This document shows, piece by piece, positions 17,286-26,065 of a DNA stretch of 42,305 nucleotides (positions are counted from its first letter, which is position 1; each line of letters starts with the position of its first letter). The position numbers and the translations under genes are program-made. Where the stretch lies: contig JAJZTT010000003.1 of NCBI GenBank assembly GCA_021848705.1, forward strand, positions 1-42,305, read 5' to 3'. This stretch comes from Pseudomonadota bacterium. GTDB lineage: Bacteria; Pseudomonadota; Gammaproteobacteria; Burkholderiales; JABEVD01. Below the pieces are notes generated by a model that saw only the letters and a list, made by a program, of their open reading frames with translations, was not told the DNA's origin and did no database searches.

Positions 17286-20207
17286 ATGAGCAGATTCCTT
17301 TCTTTCGCACTGCTTTTTCCCGCCATCGCACTGGCAGAAGGGCCGCCTCCCGGCACCTACGACCATGTGAATTCCGGCGGGACCTTCATGCAGACCAACA
17401 CCAGCCTGCTCAATCTGAACCCGGGCCAGACCGGTTATTCACCCGGCATCAATTCGAATCCGGTACCCTATACCGGACCCTCCCCGTTTTCCTCCTTCAC
17501 CCCGGCGCCTTCCGGACAGGGAGCATCCGGAGAATCAAACGGTAAAGGCCAATCCTCCGGAGGAAGCCAGTCATCGAATGGATCTTCGGGGGGCAGGCAG
17601 TCTTCCGAATCTTCAGGAAACGGACAGAACGCGGCAGGACAGACCGGGGGAAGCCAGAATCCTGGCGAAAGACCGGAAACTTTGGGCACCGGCGGCTTCG
17701 GAACAGCCGGAACACCGACCGGGGGCACTGGAGACATGACCGGGGCTTCGACCAATCAATACAACCCGGTCAACATGGAAAACGGCGGAACCACCGTGAA
17801 CGCAACGGAGCAGACTACGACCACGGCAGGCGTGACCACGCCGATCACGAATACCGTCACCTATGCCCCCTACAACCCGAACCTGATCGCGATCGGCATC
17901 TCGGGTCCGAACGGCATAATGTCGCCGTTTTTCGGCACGGCCGGCAATGTCGCCCTCCTTTCTTCCGCCGATATCGCCTACACATCCGGATATCCGTCCG
18001 GCATCAACATCTGCAGTCACTGCTCCTCCTATTCGGGCAGTTATTCTTCGTCGATCAGCCTGGTCGGCGCGTCGGGTCCGGTCACCGGAAGCGCAGCCGG
18101 AATGAACTTCGGAAGATGGACGGTATCGACCGGCCTCATTTCCTCCTTTTCCAGCCCGATCGGCAACCAGTACAATCCGGCCACTCCATGGATCTACGGG
18201 CCGCAGGGCTATATCGATCCCGTTGCGGGCGTCCCGGCGTCGTTGTCCGGCACCTTCAGCTACCAACTGGACGGCTCCCCCCCGCCGATCGACCGTTCCA
18301 CGGGAAATACCGGAACCCTGACTTCCGCTTCACTTTCCGCCGACTTCACCCATCTGACGGTGAACGCAAGCATCGGCCTTTCCATGAACGGGGTTTCCTG
18401 GAGCGCGAACGCAACCGGAATGTCGATCGGCAATGCGCAATTCAGCGCAATGCCCGGATCCGGGCTCACGATCAACCAGGGAGGAAGCCCCTGTTCCGCA
18501 TGCGGAGGGCAATTGAGCGGCGCCTTCACAGGGCAGAATTACGCCGGAGCAATTCTCTCCTACAATCTTTTCGATACCGCCGGTACAAACCTTTACGGCG
18601 CGGCTGCGCTCACCCGGAACTATGCGGGAAACACCAATCCGGTCGTCACCAACGGAACACCCGCCCCGACAGGGAACTATTTCGTGGCCTATTACGGCGG
18701 AGGAATCCAGACTTCCTCGAGCGCAGGAACAACCGGCAACGTGCTGACTTCGTTCGGATCCTCTTCTGTCAGCAGTGGGTCCTACTATTTTTCCTATTCG
18801 ACATCCGTATCCTGCACGAACTGCACGGGCAGTGCATCGGGTGATGTCGCCAATACCGGGATCTATTACGGGACATGGGATTCGGGTACGATCACCAACA
18901 TCTCCGATACCAGATGGTCTGCGAGCCCCGGACAGTTCCACTGGATCACAGGACCGGAAGTCTATCCAGTCTATCTCGCCCAGGTGCTGACGGGAACGGC
19001 CACCTTCCCGCTCGCAGGAGGGACCTCCCCCACCGACCAGAACGGGAATACCGGCACGCTCAATTCCGGTTCGCTCTTCGTCAATTTCGACCAGCAGAAG
19101 GTGGGAATCAGCCTTTCCCTTTCGGTCAATTCCCACAACTGGTCGGTCACCACCCCGGCAGGAAACGAGATGCCCCTACAGGGATCGAACGGGATCGGAA
19201 ACACTTCCTTTTCCGGATTCGGGGGGCTGAGCGGAAGCACAGGGCCTGGCAACCTCAGCATCACCCTGGACGGATCAGCAGCTTCCGGAAACCTTTCCGG
19301 ACAGCTCAGCGGGACGGGCATTACCGGGGCGATGGTCGACTACAACCTGAACGGCAACTCGGCCTCCCTCTACCAGTCGGTGAACGGCGTCGCTGCCTTT
19401 TCTTCCACGCCTTTCAGCACCTCGACCCCCTACCAGCTTGTCGCAATCTCCTCGACCGACCTGCTCTCCACTTCCTCGTATTCCTCCCAGTTCTTTTCCT
19501 CTTCCGGTCTGGGCGCTGCAATCAATGCAATTTCACGAATCAGCGCCTCTGCAGGAAACCTGGCCGGATTCGACGTTTCTCCGGTCGACGGGGGAAGCTA
19601 TGCATCGATCTCCCTTTCCCAGGGAAGCAGCACCGCAACCGACTTGGGCAACGATCCGGTATCCGGCATCAGCTGGGGGCGCTGGCAGGGAGGCGTGATC
19701 AGCTACTCCGACCGGAGCAGCGGATCGGCCGGAACGATCGCCCTGGCAGGAGGGCTGCACTGGATTTCAGGGCCGGTCGAAACCGGGCCGGTGACGCTGC
19801 CCACATCCGGAACCTATACCTACACCTTTGCGGGAGGGACGCACCCGACCGACAACCTTGGCAATGTCGGCGTGCTCAATTCCGCGACGCTCAACGCCGA
19901 TTTCACTGCGCAAACGGTGGGCGTCGGCATCAACGCGACGGTCGCAGGCTCGACCCTGAACGCGCAGGCTTCCGGGGTTCCGATCACCCAGGGGGTGACC
20001 TTCAAGGCTTCCTCTTCCATCCCCTCCGGAACCGCGGGCAACCTCTCCGTGAGCTGCAGCGGAAATTGCGGAACATCGACTTCCGGTACGATCGTGGGTG
20101 CATTCACCGGGGCGGGCGCCACCGGAGCCGGAGTCACGTACATGCTGCAGAAACTGGGCGGAATCAATCCGGGAAGCATTTCCGGAGTCGCCGCTTTCCA
20201 CAGATGA
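17286..20207 (+). CDS. Large Ser/Gly-rich repetitive surface/secreted protein
   Basis: Signal peptide MSRFLSFALLFPAIALAEG; low-complexity Gly/Ser linker; three related C-terminal modules, each with GxW...HWITGP/HWISGP...GTSPTDQNGNTGTLNSGSL-type segments and a final GAFTGxxxxGAxxxY segment. Starts 2 bp after the FecR gene. Confidence 0.85.
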   Translation: MSRFLSFALLFPAIALAEGPPPGTYDHVNSGGTFMQTNTSLLNLNPGQTGYSPGINSNPVPYTGPSPFSSFTPAPSGQGASGESNGKGQSSGGSQSSNGSSGGRQSSESSGNGQNAAGQTGGSQNPGERPETLGTGGFGTAGTPTGGTGDMTGASTNQYNPVNMENGGTTVNATEQTTTTAGVTTPITNTVTYAPYNPNLIAIGISGPNGIMSPFFGTAGNVALLSSADIAYTSGYPSGINICSHCSSYSGSYSSSISLVGASGPVTGSAAGMNFGRWTVSTGLISSFSSPIGNQYNPATPWIYGPQGYIDPVAGVPASLSGTFSYQLDGSPPPIDRSTGNTGTLTSASLSADFTHLTVNASIGLSMNGVSWSANATGMSIGNAQFSAMPGSGLTINQGGSPCSACGGQLSGAFTGQNYAGAILSYNLFDTAGTNLYGAAALTRNYAGNTNPVVTNGTPAPTGNYFVAYYGGGIQTSSSAGTTGNVLTSFGSSSVSSGSYYFSYSTSVSCTNCTGSASGDVANTGIYYGTWDSGTITNISDTRWSASPGQFHWITGPEVYPVYLAQVLTGTATFPLAGGTSPTDQNGNTGTLNSGSLFVNFDQQKVGISLSLSVNSHNWSVTTPAGNEMPLQGSNGIGNTSFSGFGGLSGSTGPGNLSITLDGSAASGNLSGQLSGTGITGAMVDYNLNGNSASLYQSVNGVAAFSSTPFSTSTPYQLVAISSTDLLSTSSYSSQFFSSSGLGAAINAISRISASAGNLAGFDVSPVDGGSYASISLSQGSSTATDLGNDPVSGISWGRWQGGVISYSDRSSGSAGTIALAGGLHWISGPVETGPVTLPTSGTYTYTFAGGTHPTDNLGNVGVLNSATLNADFTAQTVGVGINATVAGSTLNAQASGVPITQGVTFKASSSIPSGTAGNLSVSCSGNCGTSTSGTIVGAFTGAGATGAGVTYMLQKLGGINPGSISGVAAFHR
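18108..20144 (+). repeat. Three diverged protein-level repeat modules (about 18108-18566, 18864-19347, 19672-20144)
   Basis: Aligned by eye: GRWTVSTGLISS.../YGTWDSGTITNI.../GRWQGGVISYS...; TGNTGTLTSASLSADFTHLTVNASIGL / NGNTGTLNSGSLFVNFDQQKVGISLSL / LGNVGVLNSATLNADFTAQTVGVGINA; LSGAFTGQNYAGAILSYNL / LSGQLSGTGITGAMVDYNL / IVGAFTGAGATGAGVTYML. Confidence 0.8.
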
Positions 20208-20312
20208 CCCTCCCCCATCCAGGATTTGCTATGATCCGGTATCGAATCCAGATGGGGAAGCATTCTGAACAGGATCGGAAACAGGTTTCAATGGCTCCTG
20301 CAGTCCGGCTAC

Positions 20313-21551
20313 ATGTCCGTCAACCTGATGATCAAGTCGGGGCTGCACAACCATGCCAAGGCGGTTTCGTATTCCGCGGTGCCGCTCATGCTGCTTTTCG
20401 TGTATTTCCTGAACACCTACCTCAACGGCTACCCGGAAATCCGCGAGGCCTTCAATTCCCTCATTCTGTTCACGCATCTCAATTTCCTCGAGGCTGAATC
20501 GGGAACGAGGCCGGTATTCGAAATCCCTTCCTGGCTCAGCATCGGCATGATCCTCTGGACATCCAGGGGGGTGTACAATTCGATCCGCAATGCCTTCACC
20601 ACCATCTTCTCCGAAGCGAGAAGAGCCCCCTTCCTGCCCGTTCTCATTTTCCCCTTCGGGTTTCTCGTCATCTCCTTCGTCATGCTGGGAGACTATGCGA
20701 TGGACCACATCGACTATTCCTCGCTCGGGCAATTCGGCCACCTTGCGAAATACCTGCTCGGCTCGTTGGCATCCGTCCTGCTTGCCTTCAGCATCTGGGG
20801 GACGACTTTCCTGATCTATTACCGTACTCCCGTGAAAAGCCCGCCAGCAAGATCGGCCGGCCTCTGCAGCCTGTTCTTCCTCGTCTCGACCACGATTTTC
20901 CTGATGCTGTTCCGCAGCGTGATGAACCTGGAATTCTACAGCCGCCTGTACGGCATGGTCGGAGAACTGATCTACGTGCTGATCTGGGTGTATCTCGGAA
21001 GCCTGCTGTTCTTCTTTTGGGCGCAATTCCTTCACGTATCGGGCAGGATCGACCTTTTCGCCCTGGAGAAGATCTTCCTGGAAAGCGCATCCCTTTCGAG
21101 GCCCGAATCCGCCATCGAACATTTCCTGTTCAGGCATTCGGAAAGGATCTTCGGCAAATACGGCCAACACTTCAGGAAGGGGGATTTCATCTTCAGGCAG
21201 AACGAGCACAGCCAGACCGTCTACTTCATCTATTCGGGGAAAGTGGTTTTCCGCCAGCATCACGAAGGGCGGGATGTGCTGATCGGCGTGCTGCACGAAG
21301 GGGAAATCTTCGGTGAAATGGCCCATCTCCTGGGAGAATCCAGGATCGCCACCGCGATCGCGGATTCGGACTGCTTCCTGTTCGTGCTCACGCCGGAAAT
21401 GTATGTCGACATGATGCACGGCAGCCTGCCATTTTCCGCGAAGATCATCGAATCGCTTTCACAGCGGATTTCGAGGATGAACGATGCGGCGCACCCCGTT
21501 GACAGGGCCAGCCAGATCGAATCGCTCAATGCGAAGCTTGCCGGAAATTGA
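20313..21551 (+). CDS. YihY/BrkB-like integral membrane protein fused to C-terminal cyclic-nucleotide-binding domain
   Basis: N-terminal multi-TM region with WTSRGVYNSIRNAFTTIF and SVLLAFSIWGTTFLIYYRTP; C-terminal FRKGDFIFRQNEHSQTVYFIYSGKVVFRQHHEGRDVLIGVLHEGEIFGEMAHLLGESRIATAIADSDCFLFVL, a canonical CNMP_binding pattern. Confidence 0.85.
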   Translation: MSVNLMIKSGLHNHAKAVSYSAVPLMLLFVYFLNTYLNGYPEIREAFNSLILFTHLNFLEAESGTRPVFEIPSWLSIGMILWTSRGVYNSIRNAFTTIFSEARRAPFLPVLIFPFGFLVISFVMLGDYAMDHIDYSSLGQFGHLAKYLLGSLASVLLAFSIWGTTFLIYYRTPVKSPPARSAGLCSLFFLVSTTIFLMLFRSVMNLEFYSRLYGMVGELIYVLIWVYLGSLLFFFWAQFLHVSGRIDLFALEKIFLESASLSRPESAIEHFLFRHSERIFGKYGQHFRKGDFIFRQNEHSQTVYFIYSGKVVFRQHHEGRDVLIGVLHEGEIFGEMAHLLGESRIATAIADSDCFLFVLTPEMYVDMMHGSLPFSAKIIESLSQRISRMNDAAHPVDRASQIESLNAKLAGN

Positions 21552-21611
21552 ACCCTTCCCGAACTGCGATTTCCCCCTGAGAATTCCGGCCCCATCGCCG
21601 TGGAATTTATT

Positions 21612-21617
21612 TATAAT
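21612..21617 (+). promoter_or_regulatory. Candidate -10 element (TATAAT) upstream of the polyene locus
   Basis: AATTTATTTATAATTGCGC in a locally AT-rich stretch 28 bp upstream of ATG 21645; no convincing -35 hexamer found. Confidence 0.35.
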
Positions 21618-21644
21618 TGCGCAACCCAATTTGTAAAATGAACC

Positions 21645-22967
21645 ATGTACGCGCCATCCGACAAGAAAGCCAGCAGGATCCGCGTGGCTTCCGTCGTCGC
21701 CACACGCTTCTGGTTCAAGTGCTTCGGCACCACGGGGTTCACTCTGATTTTTTTCTCGGCCTATCTCTACCTGCTGAAGCACCCTGCGCACGAAGTGACC
21801 GTCATCCCGGAAACGGCCATCGACCGCCTGATCGGCTTCGAGCCCCTGATGCTTCCTTTCTATCTTTCGCTCTGGCTGTATGTATCGCTTCCTCCCATGC
21901 TGATGCAAAACCGGAGAGACATCGTCGAATACGGCTTCAGGATCGGCAGCCTTTGCCTTGCTGCGCTCGCCATTTTTCATTTCTGGCCCACCGCTGTTCC
22001 TCCTTCCGACATCGACTGGACGCGCTATCCCGGCATGACGTTCCTGAAGGGGATGGATGCTTCTGGAAACGCATGCCCTTCCCTGCATGTCGCCACGGCG
22101 GTGTTTTCCTGTTACTGGCTGAACCGGAAATGCCTCGAAATGGGATTCGGAAAAACCGTCAGGAACCTGAATTTCCTCTGGTGCGCCAGCATCGTCTATT
22201 CGACCATGGCGACGAGGCAACACATGGCGATCGACGTCGCATCCGGAATCCTGCTCGCCTTCCTGTTCGTCCTGATTTTCGAAAAAAAATCCTTCCGGAT
22301 CGGCGTCCATCGGCGAGAATTCATGGGAATCTTCACGTTTCGCAACCTTGCGGTCGCAATCGGTGGAACGATCTATCTCGCAATCGGTTTCATCGCGTCG
22401 ACCGAATCGCATCCGCCTCTTTTCGCAGTGCTTCTGGGACTCTTCCCGCTCGCAGCAGCTTCGCTTGCCAGCGCATGGAAATCGAAAGCGCGAGGGATCC
22501 TCCTGCCGATTTTCGTCGCGGCGGCCCTCGCCATGGCTTTGCATCCGGACGAGTTGCGCGATCACGCAGCCTGGCTGTATTTCCTCCAGCATGCAGGCGC
22601 GATGACGCTGCTCGGCATCACCTTCGGCGTCACGCTGACAGGTGGGCATGAAGAAGCGCTCTGCTCGCGCATCGCAGGCTTCATGATCCATGAAGAACTC
22701 GACGCGGATTACCTCTTCTACACATGGAAAGTCACTCTGGCCTGGACCATCTATTTCGCCGCGAGCGCAACGATTTCGATGCTGCTGTTTTTTCTCGGTC
22801 CGATCGAATACTGGTCGATCTTCGCCAATTTCGCAACGCCAATCTCCCTGGGAGCGATGTTCGCAGGGGAATATCTGATCCGTCTGCGCGTACTGCCGGA
22901 CAGTCCGAAGATGAGCCTCTCTGCCACCATCCAGGCCTACCGGGAATACTCCCAGCGTCAAAACTGA
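21645..22967 (+). CDS. PAP2-superfamily phosphatase-like domain fused to ApeG/COG4648-like membrane domain
   Basis: PAP2-type motif ACPSLHVATAVFSCYW...STMATRQHMAIDVASGILLAF; C-terminal LQHAGAMTLLGITFGVTLTGGHEEALCSRIAGF...YTWKVTLAWTIYFAASATISMLLFFLGPIEYWSIFANFATPISLGAMFAGEYLIRLRVLP resembles aryl-polyene-cluster COG4648 proteins. Confidence 0.72.
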   Translation: MYAPSDKKASRIRVASVVATRFWFKCFGTTGFTLIFFSAYLYLLKHPAHEVTVIPETAIDRLIGFEPLMLPFYLSLWLYVSLPPMLMQNRRDIVEYGFRIGSLCLAALAIFHFWPTAVPPSDIDWTRYPGMTFLKGMDASGNACPSLHVATAVFSCYWLNRKCLEMGFGKTVRNLNFLWCASIVYSTMATRQHMAIDVASGILLAFLFVLIFEKKSFRIGVHRREFMGIFTFRNLAVAIGGTIYLAIGFIASTESHPPLFAVLLGLFPLAAASLASAWKSKARGILLPIFVAAALAMALHPDELRDHAAWLYFLQHAGAMTLLGITFGVTLTGGHEEALCSRIAGFMIHEELDADYLFYTWKVTLAWTIYFAASATISMLLFFLGPIEYWSIFANFATPISLGAMFAGEYLIRLRVLPDSPKMSLSATIQAYREYSQRQN

Positions 22968-24296
22968 ATGAAAACCCTGCCTCTTCTGCCTGATTCAGGA
23001 ATGGATTCGATCGTGGCCTATCGGGGCGCAATCCCGGTGTGCCGCGAGGAATTTCTCGCCGACGTGCATGCCATTGCCGCCAGCATTCCGGAAACGGAAC
23101 ATGTGCTCAACCTCTGCAAGGACCGTTACTGGTTCGCTGCAACGCTGTTCGCAAGCATTTCCCGCGGCGCGCTCAGCATCCTGCCGAATTCCGCAGCACC
23201 GGAAATCGTCTCGGGACTTTCCATGGAAATCCCGGATCTCGTCTGCCTGGGCGACCAGCCATCCATTTCCCACGACATGCCCTACCTGCGGATTTCCGGA
23301 TTCAAGGCTGCGAAACCCATGCCGCCTGTCCCGCAGATTCCCGCGAACCGCACCATCATGCAGGTCTACACTTCCGGTTCGACCGGAAAACCAAAATCGC
23401 ACGCCAAGACCTTCGGGAAAATCTTCGGGTGCGCAAAGGCGGAGGCGGCAAGAATGTGGGAAGTCGCCGACGGTCCATGCGCCGTGCTCGGAACCGTTCC
23501 TTTCCAGCACATGTACGGGCTCGAATCGACGATTTTCCTTCCTCTTCTCGGCGGTGGGAGACTGAGTTCGCCCCTGCCCTTTTTCCCCGCGGACGTGGCC
23601 GATTCCCTCGCAGCACTTCCCGAACCGAGGCTGCTGGTCACGACCCCGTTTCACCTCGGAAAACTGGTCGATTCGGAAATGGAATTTCCGAGGATTTCGA
23701 CCATCGTTTCAGCGACCGCCCCCCTCTCGGTGGAACTCGCCAAAATCGCAGAGGAAAAACTGGGAGCGCCCATCCTCGAAATTTACGGATCGACCGAAAC
23801 CGGACAGATCGCCACCCGCCGACCGACCGGGACCGTCCGCTGGAAAACCTACGACGGTATCTCGCTCAGTCAGGAACAGGGAGCCACCATCGCAAGCGGC
23901 GGGTATCTGGAAGGACCGCAGCTACTGCCGGACATCCTGGAACTGGAAGACGAATCGCATTTCCGCCTGATCGGGCGAAATTCCGACATGGTCAATGTGG
24001 CCGGCAAGCGCAGCTCTCTTGCCTATCTGAACCAGGTCATCACCAGCGTCCCGGGAGTTCGGGACGGCGTTTTCTGCGTTCCGGAGCCCGATGAAGGCGC
24101 ATCCCGCCTCGCAGCCTTCGTAGTGGCGCCCGGACTCAATCAGCACGACATCCATGCCGCACTTCTGGAAAAGCTCGACCCGCTGTTCCTGCCTCGCCCC
24201 GTCGTGTTCCTCGATTCCCTGCCGAGGGATGGAAACGGCAAGATCCGGGCCGCTGCCGTATCCGAACTCGTCGCAAGGCACATTCACGCAAGATGA
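22968..24296 (+). CDS. AMP-dependent acyl/aryl-CoA (or ACP) ligase, aryl-polyene type
   Basis: MQVYTSGSTGKPKSHAKTF (P-loop-like A3), EIYGSTETGQIATRR (A5), FRLIGRNSDMVNVAGKRSSLAYLNQVI (A7/A8), PRDGNGKIRAA (A10). Confidence 0.9.
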   Translation: MKTLPLLPDSGMDSIVAYRGAIPVCREEFLADVHAIAASIPETEHVLNLCKDRYWFAATLFASISRGALSILPNSAAPEIVSGLSMEIPDLVCLGDQPSISHDMPYLRISGFKAAKPMPPVPQIPANRTIMQVYTSGSTGKPKSHAKTFGKIFGCAKAEAARMWEVADGPCAVLGTVPFQHMYGLESTIFLPLLGGGRLSSPLPFFPADVADSLAALPEPRLLVTTPFHLGKLVDSEMEFPRISTIVSATAPLSVELAKIAEEKLGAPILEIYGSTETGQIATRRPTGTVRWKTYDGISLSQEQGATIASGGYLEGPQLLPDILELEDESHFRLIGRNSDMVNVAGKRSSLAYLNQVITSVPGVRDGVFCVPEPDEGASRLAAFVVAPGLNQHDIHAALLEKLDPLFLPRPVVFLDSLPRDGNGKIRAAAVSELVARHIHAR

Positions 24297-24574
24297 CCAC
24301 CGTATCTTTCACTTTCGAAGCCGATCACCCCGCATTTGCCGGACATTTTCCGGGCCACCCGATCGTTCCAGGCGTGCTGCTCCTCGATCGCGCGCAAAGA
24401 ATCGCGACCATCGAATGCGGAGAATGCGAGCTCAGGATGGCGAAATTTCTCAGCCCGGCAGGCCCCGGAGAAATCCTCGAACTGGAATATTCGGTCGAAA
24501 ACGGCTCGATGAAATTCGAAATCCGCTGCGGAGTCCGCAGGATCGCAACCGGCCAGTTCTCATCCAGGTCATGA
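24293..24574 (+). CDS. Hotdog-fold 3-hydroxyacyl-ACP dehydratase-like protein (FabA/FabZ-like, ApeI-type)
   Basis: FEADHPAFAGHFPGHPIVPGVLLLDRAQRIA; ATGA overlaps on both sides. Confidence 0.85.
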   Translation: MTTVSFTFEADHPAFAGHFPGHPIVPGVLLLDRAQRIATIECGECELRMAKFLSPAGPGEILELEYSVENGSMKFEIRCGVRRIATGQFSSRS

Positions 24575-25494
24575 CGAACTCCGCCCAGGAAACCCCGGAA
24601 TGGATGCAGAGCAAGGAGCGCGGCAGCCTCTTCCTTCTGAAAATCATGTGCAGGATCTCCCTTCTCGCCGGACGCAACGCATCGCGCATCGTGCTCCACG
24701 GCATCGCCCTGTACTTCATGCTCGCGGTGCCCGCAGCCAGACGTGCATCGCGGGCCTACCTGGAACGCGCGCTCGGCCGCCCGCCCGCCTTTTCCGATCT
24801 CTATCGGCACATCCTGGTTTTTTCCACCACGATCCACGACCGGATCTACCAGTTGAACGATCGCCACGAACTCTTCGACGTGCGCATTTTCGGAGCAGAA
24901 CCGCTGCACGCCATGCATGTCGGCGGAAAGGGATGTTTCCTTTTCGGCGCCCACCTCGGCAGCTTCGAAATGCTGAGGAGCGTGGCGAGGGATCATGGCG
25001 GGCTCAAGGTCAGCGTCGCGATGTTCCCGGAAAATGCGCGCCGGATTCACGAAACCCTGGCTTCGATCAACCCGGCGGTCATGCTCGACCTGATTCCGCT
25101 CGGACAGATCGATTCCATGCTCGAAATCCATAAAAGGATCCAGGAAGGCGCAATGGTCGGCATCCTCGCCGATCGCGCAAGCGGACCGGACAAGTACCTC
25201 GAATTGCCTTTTCTCGGCGCCCCCGCGCGCTTTCCGACCGGGCCGTTCCGAATGGCCGCGATGCTGCGCCATCCGGTGTTTTTCATGGCCGGACTGTACA
25301 TGGGGAAAAATCGATATGAGGTACATTTCGAACTGCTCGCGGATTTCCCCTCCCCGGCAACATCCCGTGAGGAGGAAATCCGCTTCCTCATGGAAAAATA
25401 CGTGGCCGCGCTCGAACGCCATTGCCGGGAAGCGCCTTTCAACTGGTTCAACTTTTTCGATTTCTGGAAAGCCGCAGACAGTGAAAATTCCTGA
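24571..25494 (+). CDS. LpxL/HtrB-like lipid acyltransferase
   Basis: ATG 24571 overlaps the upstream TGA; GCFLFGAHLGSFEMLRSVARDHGGLKVSVAMF...GILADRASGPDKYLELPFLGAPARFPTGPFRMAAMLRHPVFFMAGL...ERHCREAPFNWFNFFDFW. Confidence 0.88.
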   Translation: MTNSAQETPEWMQSKERGSLFLLKIMCRISLLAGRNASRIVLHGIALYFMLAVPAARRASRAYLERALGRPPAFSDLYRHILVFSTTIHDRIYQLNDRHELFDVRIFGAEPLHAMHVGGKGCFLFGAHLGSFEMLRSVARDHGGLKVSVAMFPENARRIHETLASINPAVMLDLIPLGQIDSMLEIHKRIQEGAMVGILADRASGPDKYLELPFLGAPARFPTGPFRMAAMLRHPVFFMAGLYMGKNRYEVHFELLADFPSPATSREEEIRFLMEKYVAALERHCREAPFNWFNFFDFWKAADSENS

Positions 25495-26065
25495 AAAAAT
25501 CGCCGCATTCCTCCTCCTTGCGCTCGCCTCCTGCTGCGCGCTCGCGGACGACCTGCAGATCGGGCAACTCATGCACATGCTCGCGAAAAACAAGTCGGGC
25601 AAGGCCACCTTCGTCGAGAAAAAGTACATCGGAATCATCGACAAACCCATCGAATCGAGCGGTGAGCTCGCCTTCCAGGCGCCGGACAGACTGGAAAAAC
25701 GCACGCTCACCCCGAAGCCCGAGTCCCTGCTGCTCGAAGGAAAAATCCTCACCATAGACCGTCCGGGGAAGAACCGCATGACGGTGAATCTCGACGAGCA
25801 CCCCGAGGTCGCGGCATTCATCGAAAGCATACGCGGAACGCTTGCCGGAGACCTTTCCTCGCTCGAAGCAAGCTACACCGTGGCGCTTTCCGGAAGCGAG
25901 AAAAATTGGCAGCTCTCGCTCAGCCCCAAACAGGAGCGCCTCTCGCGCATTTTCAAAAAAATCCTGATCGGCGGAACGAACTCCGACATTCGCACCATCG
26001 AACTCGACCAGAGCGACGGAGATCATTCCGAAATGATCATCACCGGGTCCAGCGTCGAAAGATGA
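25481..26065 (+). CDS. LolA-like outer-membrane lipoprotein carrier family protein
   Basis: GTG start; signal peptide VKIPEKIAAFLLLALASCCALADD; LAKNKSGKATFVEKKYIGIIDKPIESSGELAFQAPDRLEKRTLTPKPESLLLEGKILTIDRPGKNRMTVNLDEHPEV. Confidence 0.82.
   Translation: MKIPEKIAAFLLLALASCCALADDLQIGQLMHMLAKNKSGKATFVEKKYIGIIDKPIESSGELAFQAPDRLEKRTLTPKPESLLLEGKILTIDRPGKNRMTVNLDEHPEVAAFIESIRGTLAGDLSSLEASYTVALSGSEKNWQLSLSPKQERLSRIFKKILIGGTNSDIRTIELDQSDGDHSEMIITGSSVER

Noticed and set aside
20213-20257. Inverted repeat CCCCATC ... GATGGGG downstream of the surface-protein gene
   Set aside because: 7-bp arms with a loop of about 31 nt and no U-tract; too weak to call a terminator.
18875-20497. 540-aa plus-strand ORF in an alternate frame of the repeat protein
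   Set aside because: Arg/His/Pro-rich out-of-frame translation of repetitive DNA; the main frame has a signal peptide and repeat modules.
20229-22961. Large minus-strand ORFs (20229-21419 and 21459-22961)
   Set aside because: Antisense to the BrkB-cNMP and PAP2-fusion genes; charged low-similarity translations without domains.
24325-25830. 501-aa minus-strand ORF
   Set aside because: Antisense to the dehydratase, acyltransferase and LolA-like genes, which have strong motifs and ATGA-coupled starts.
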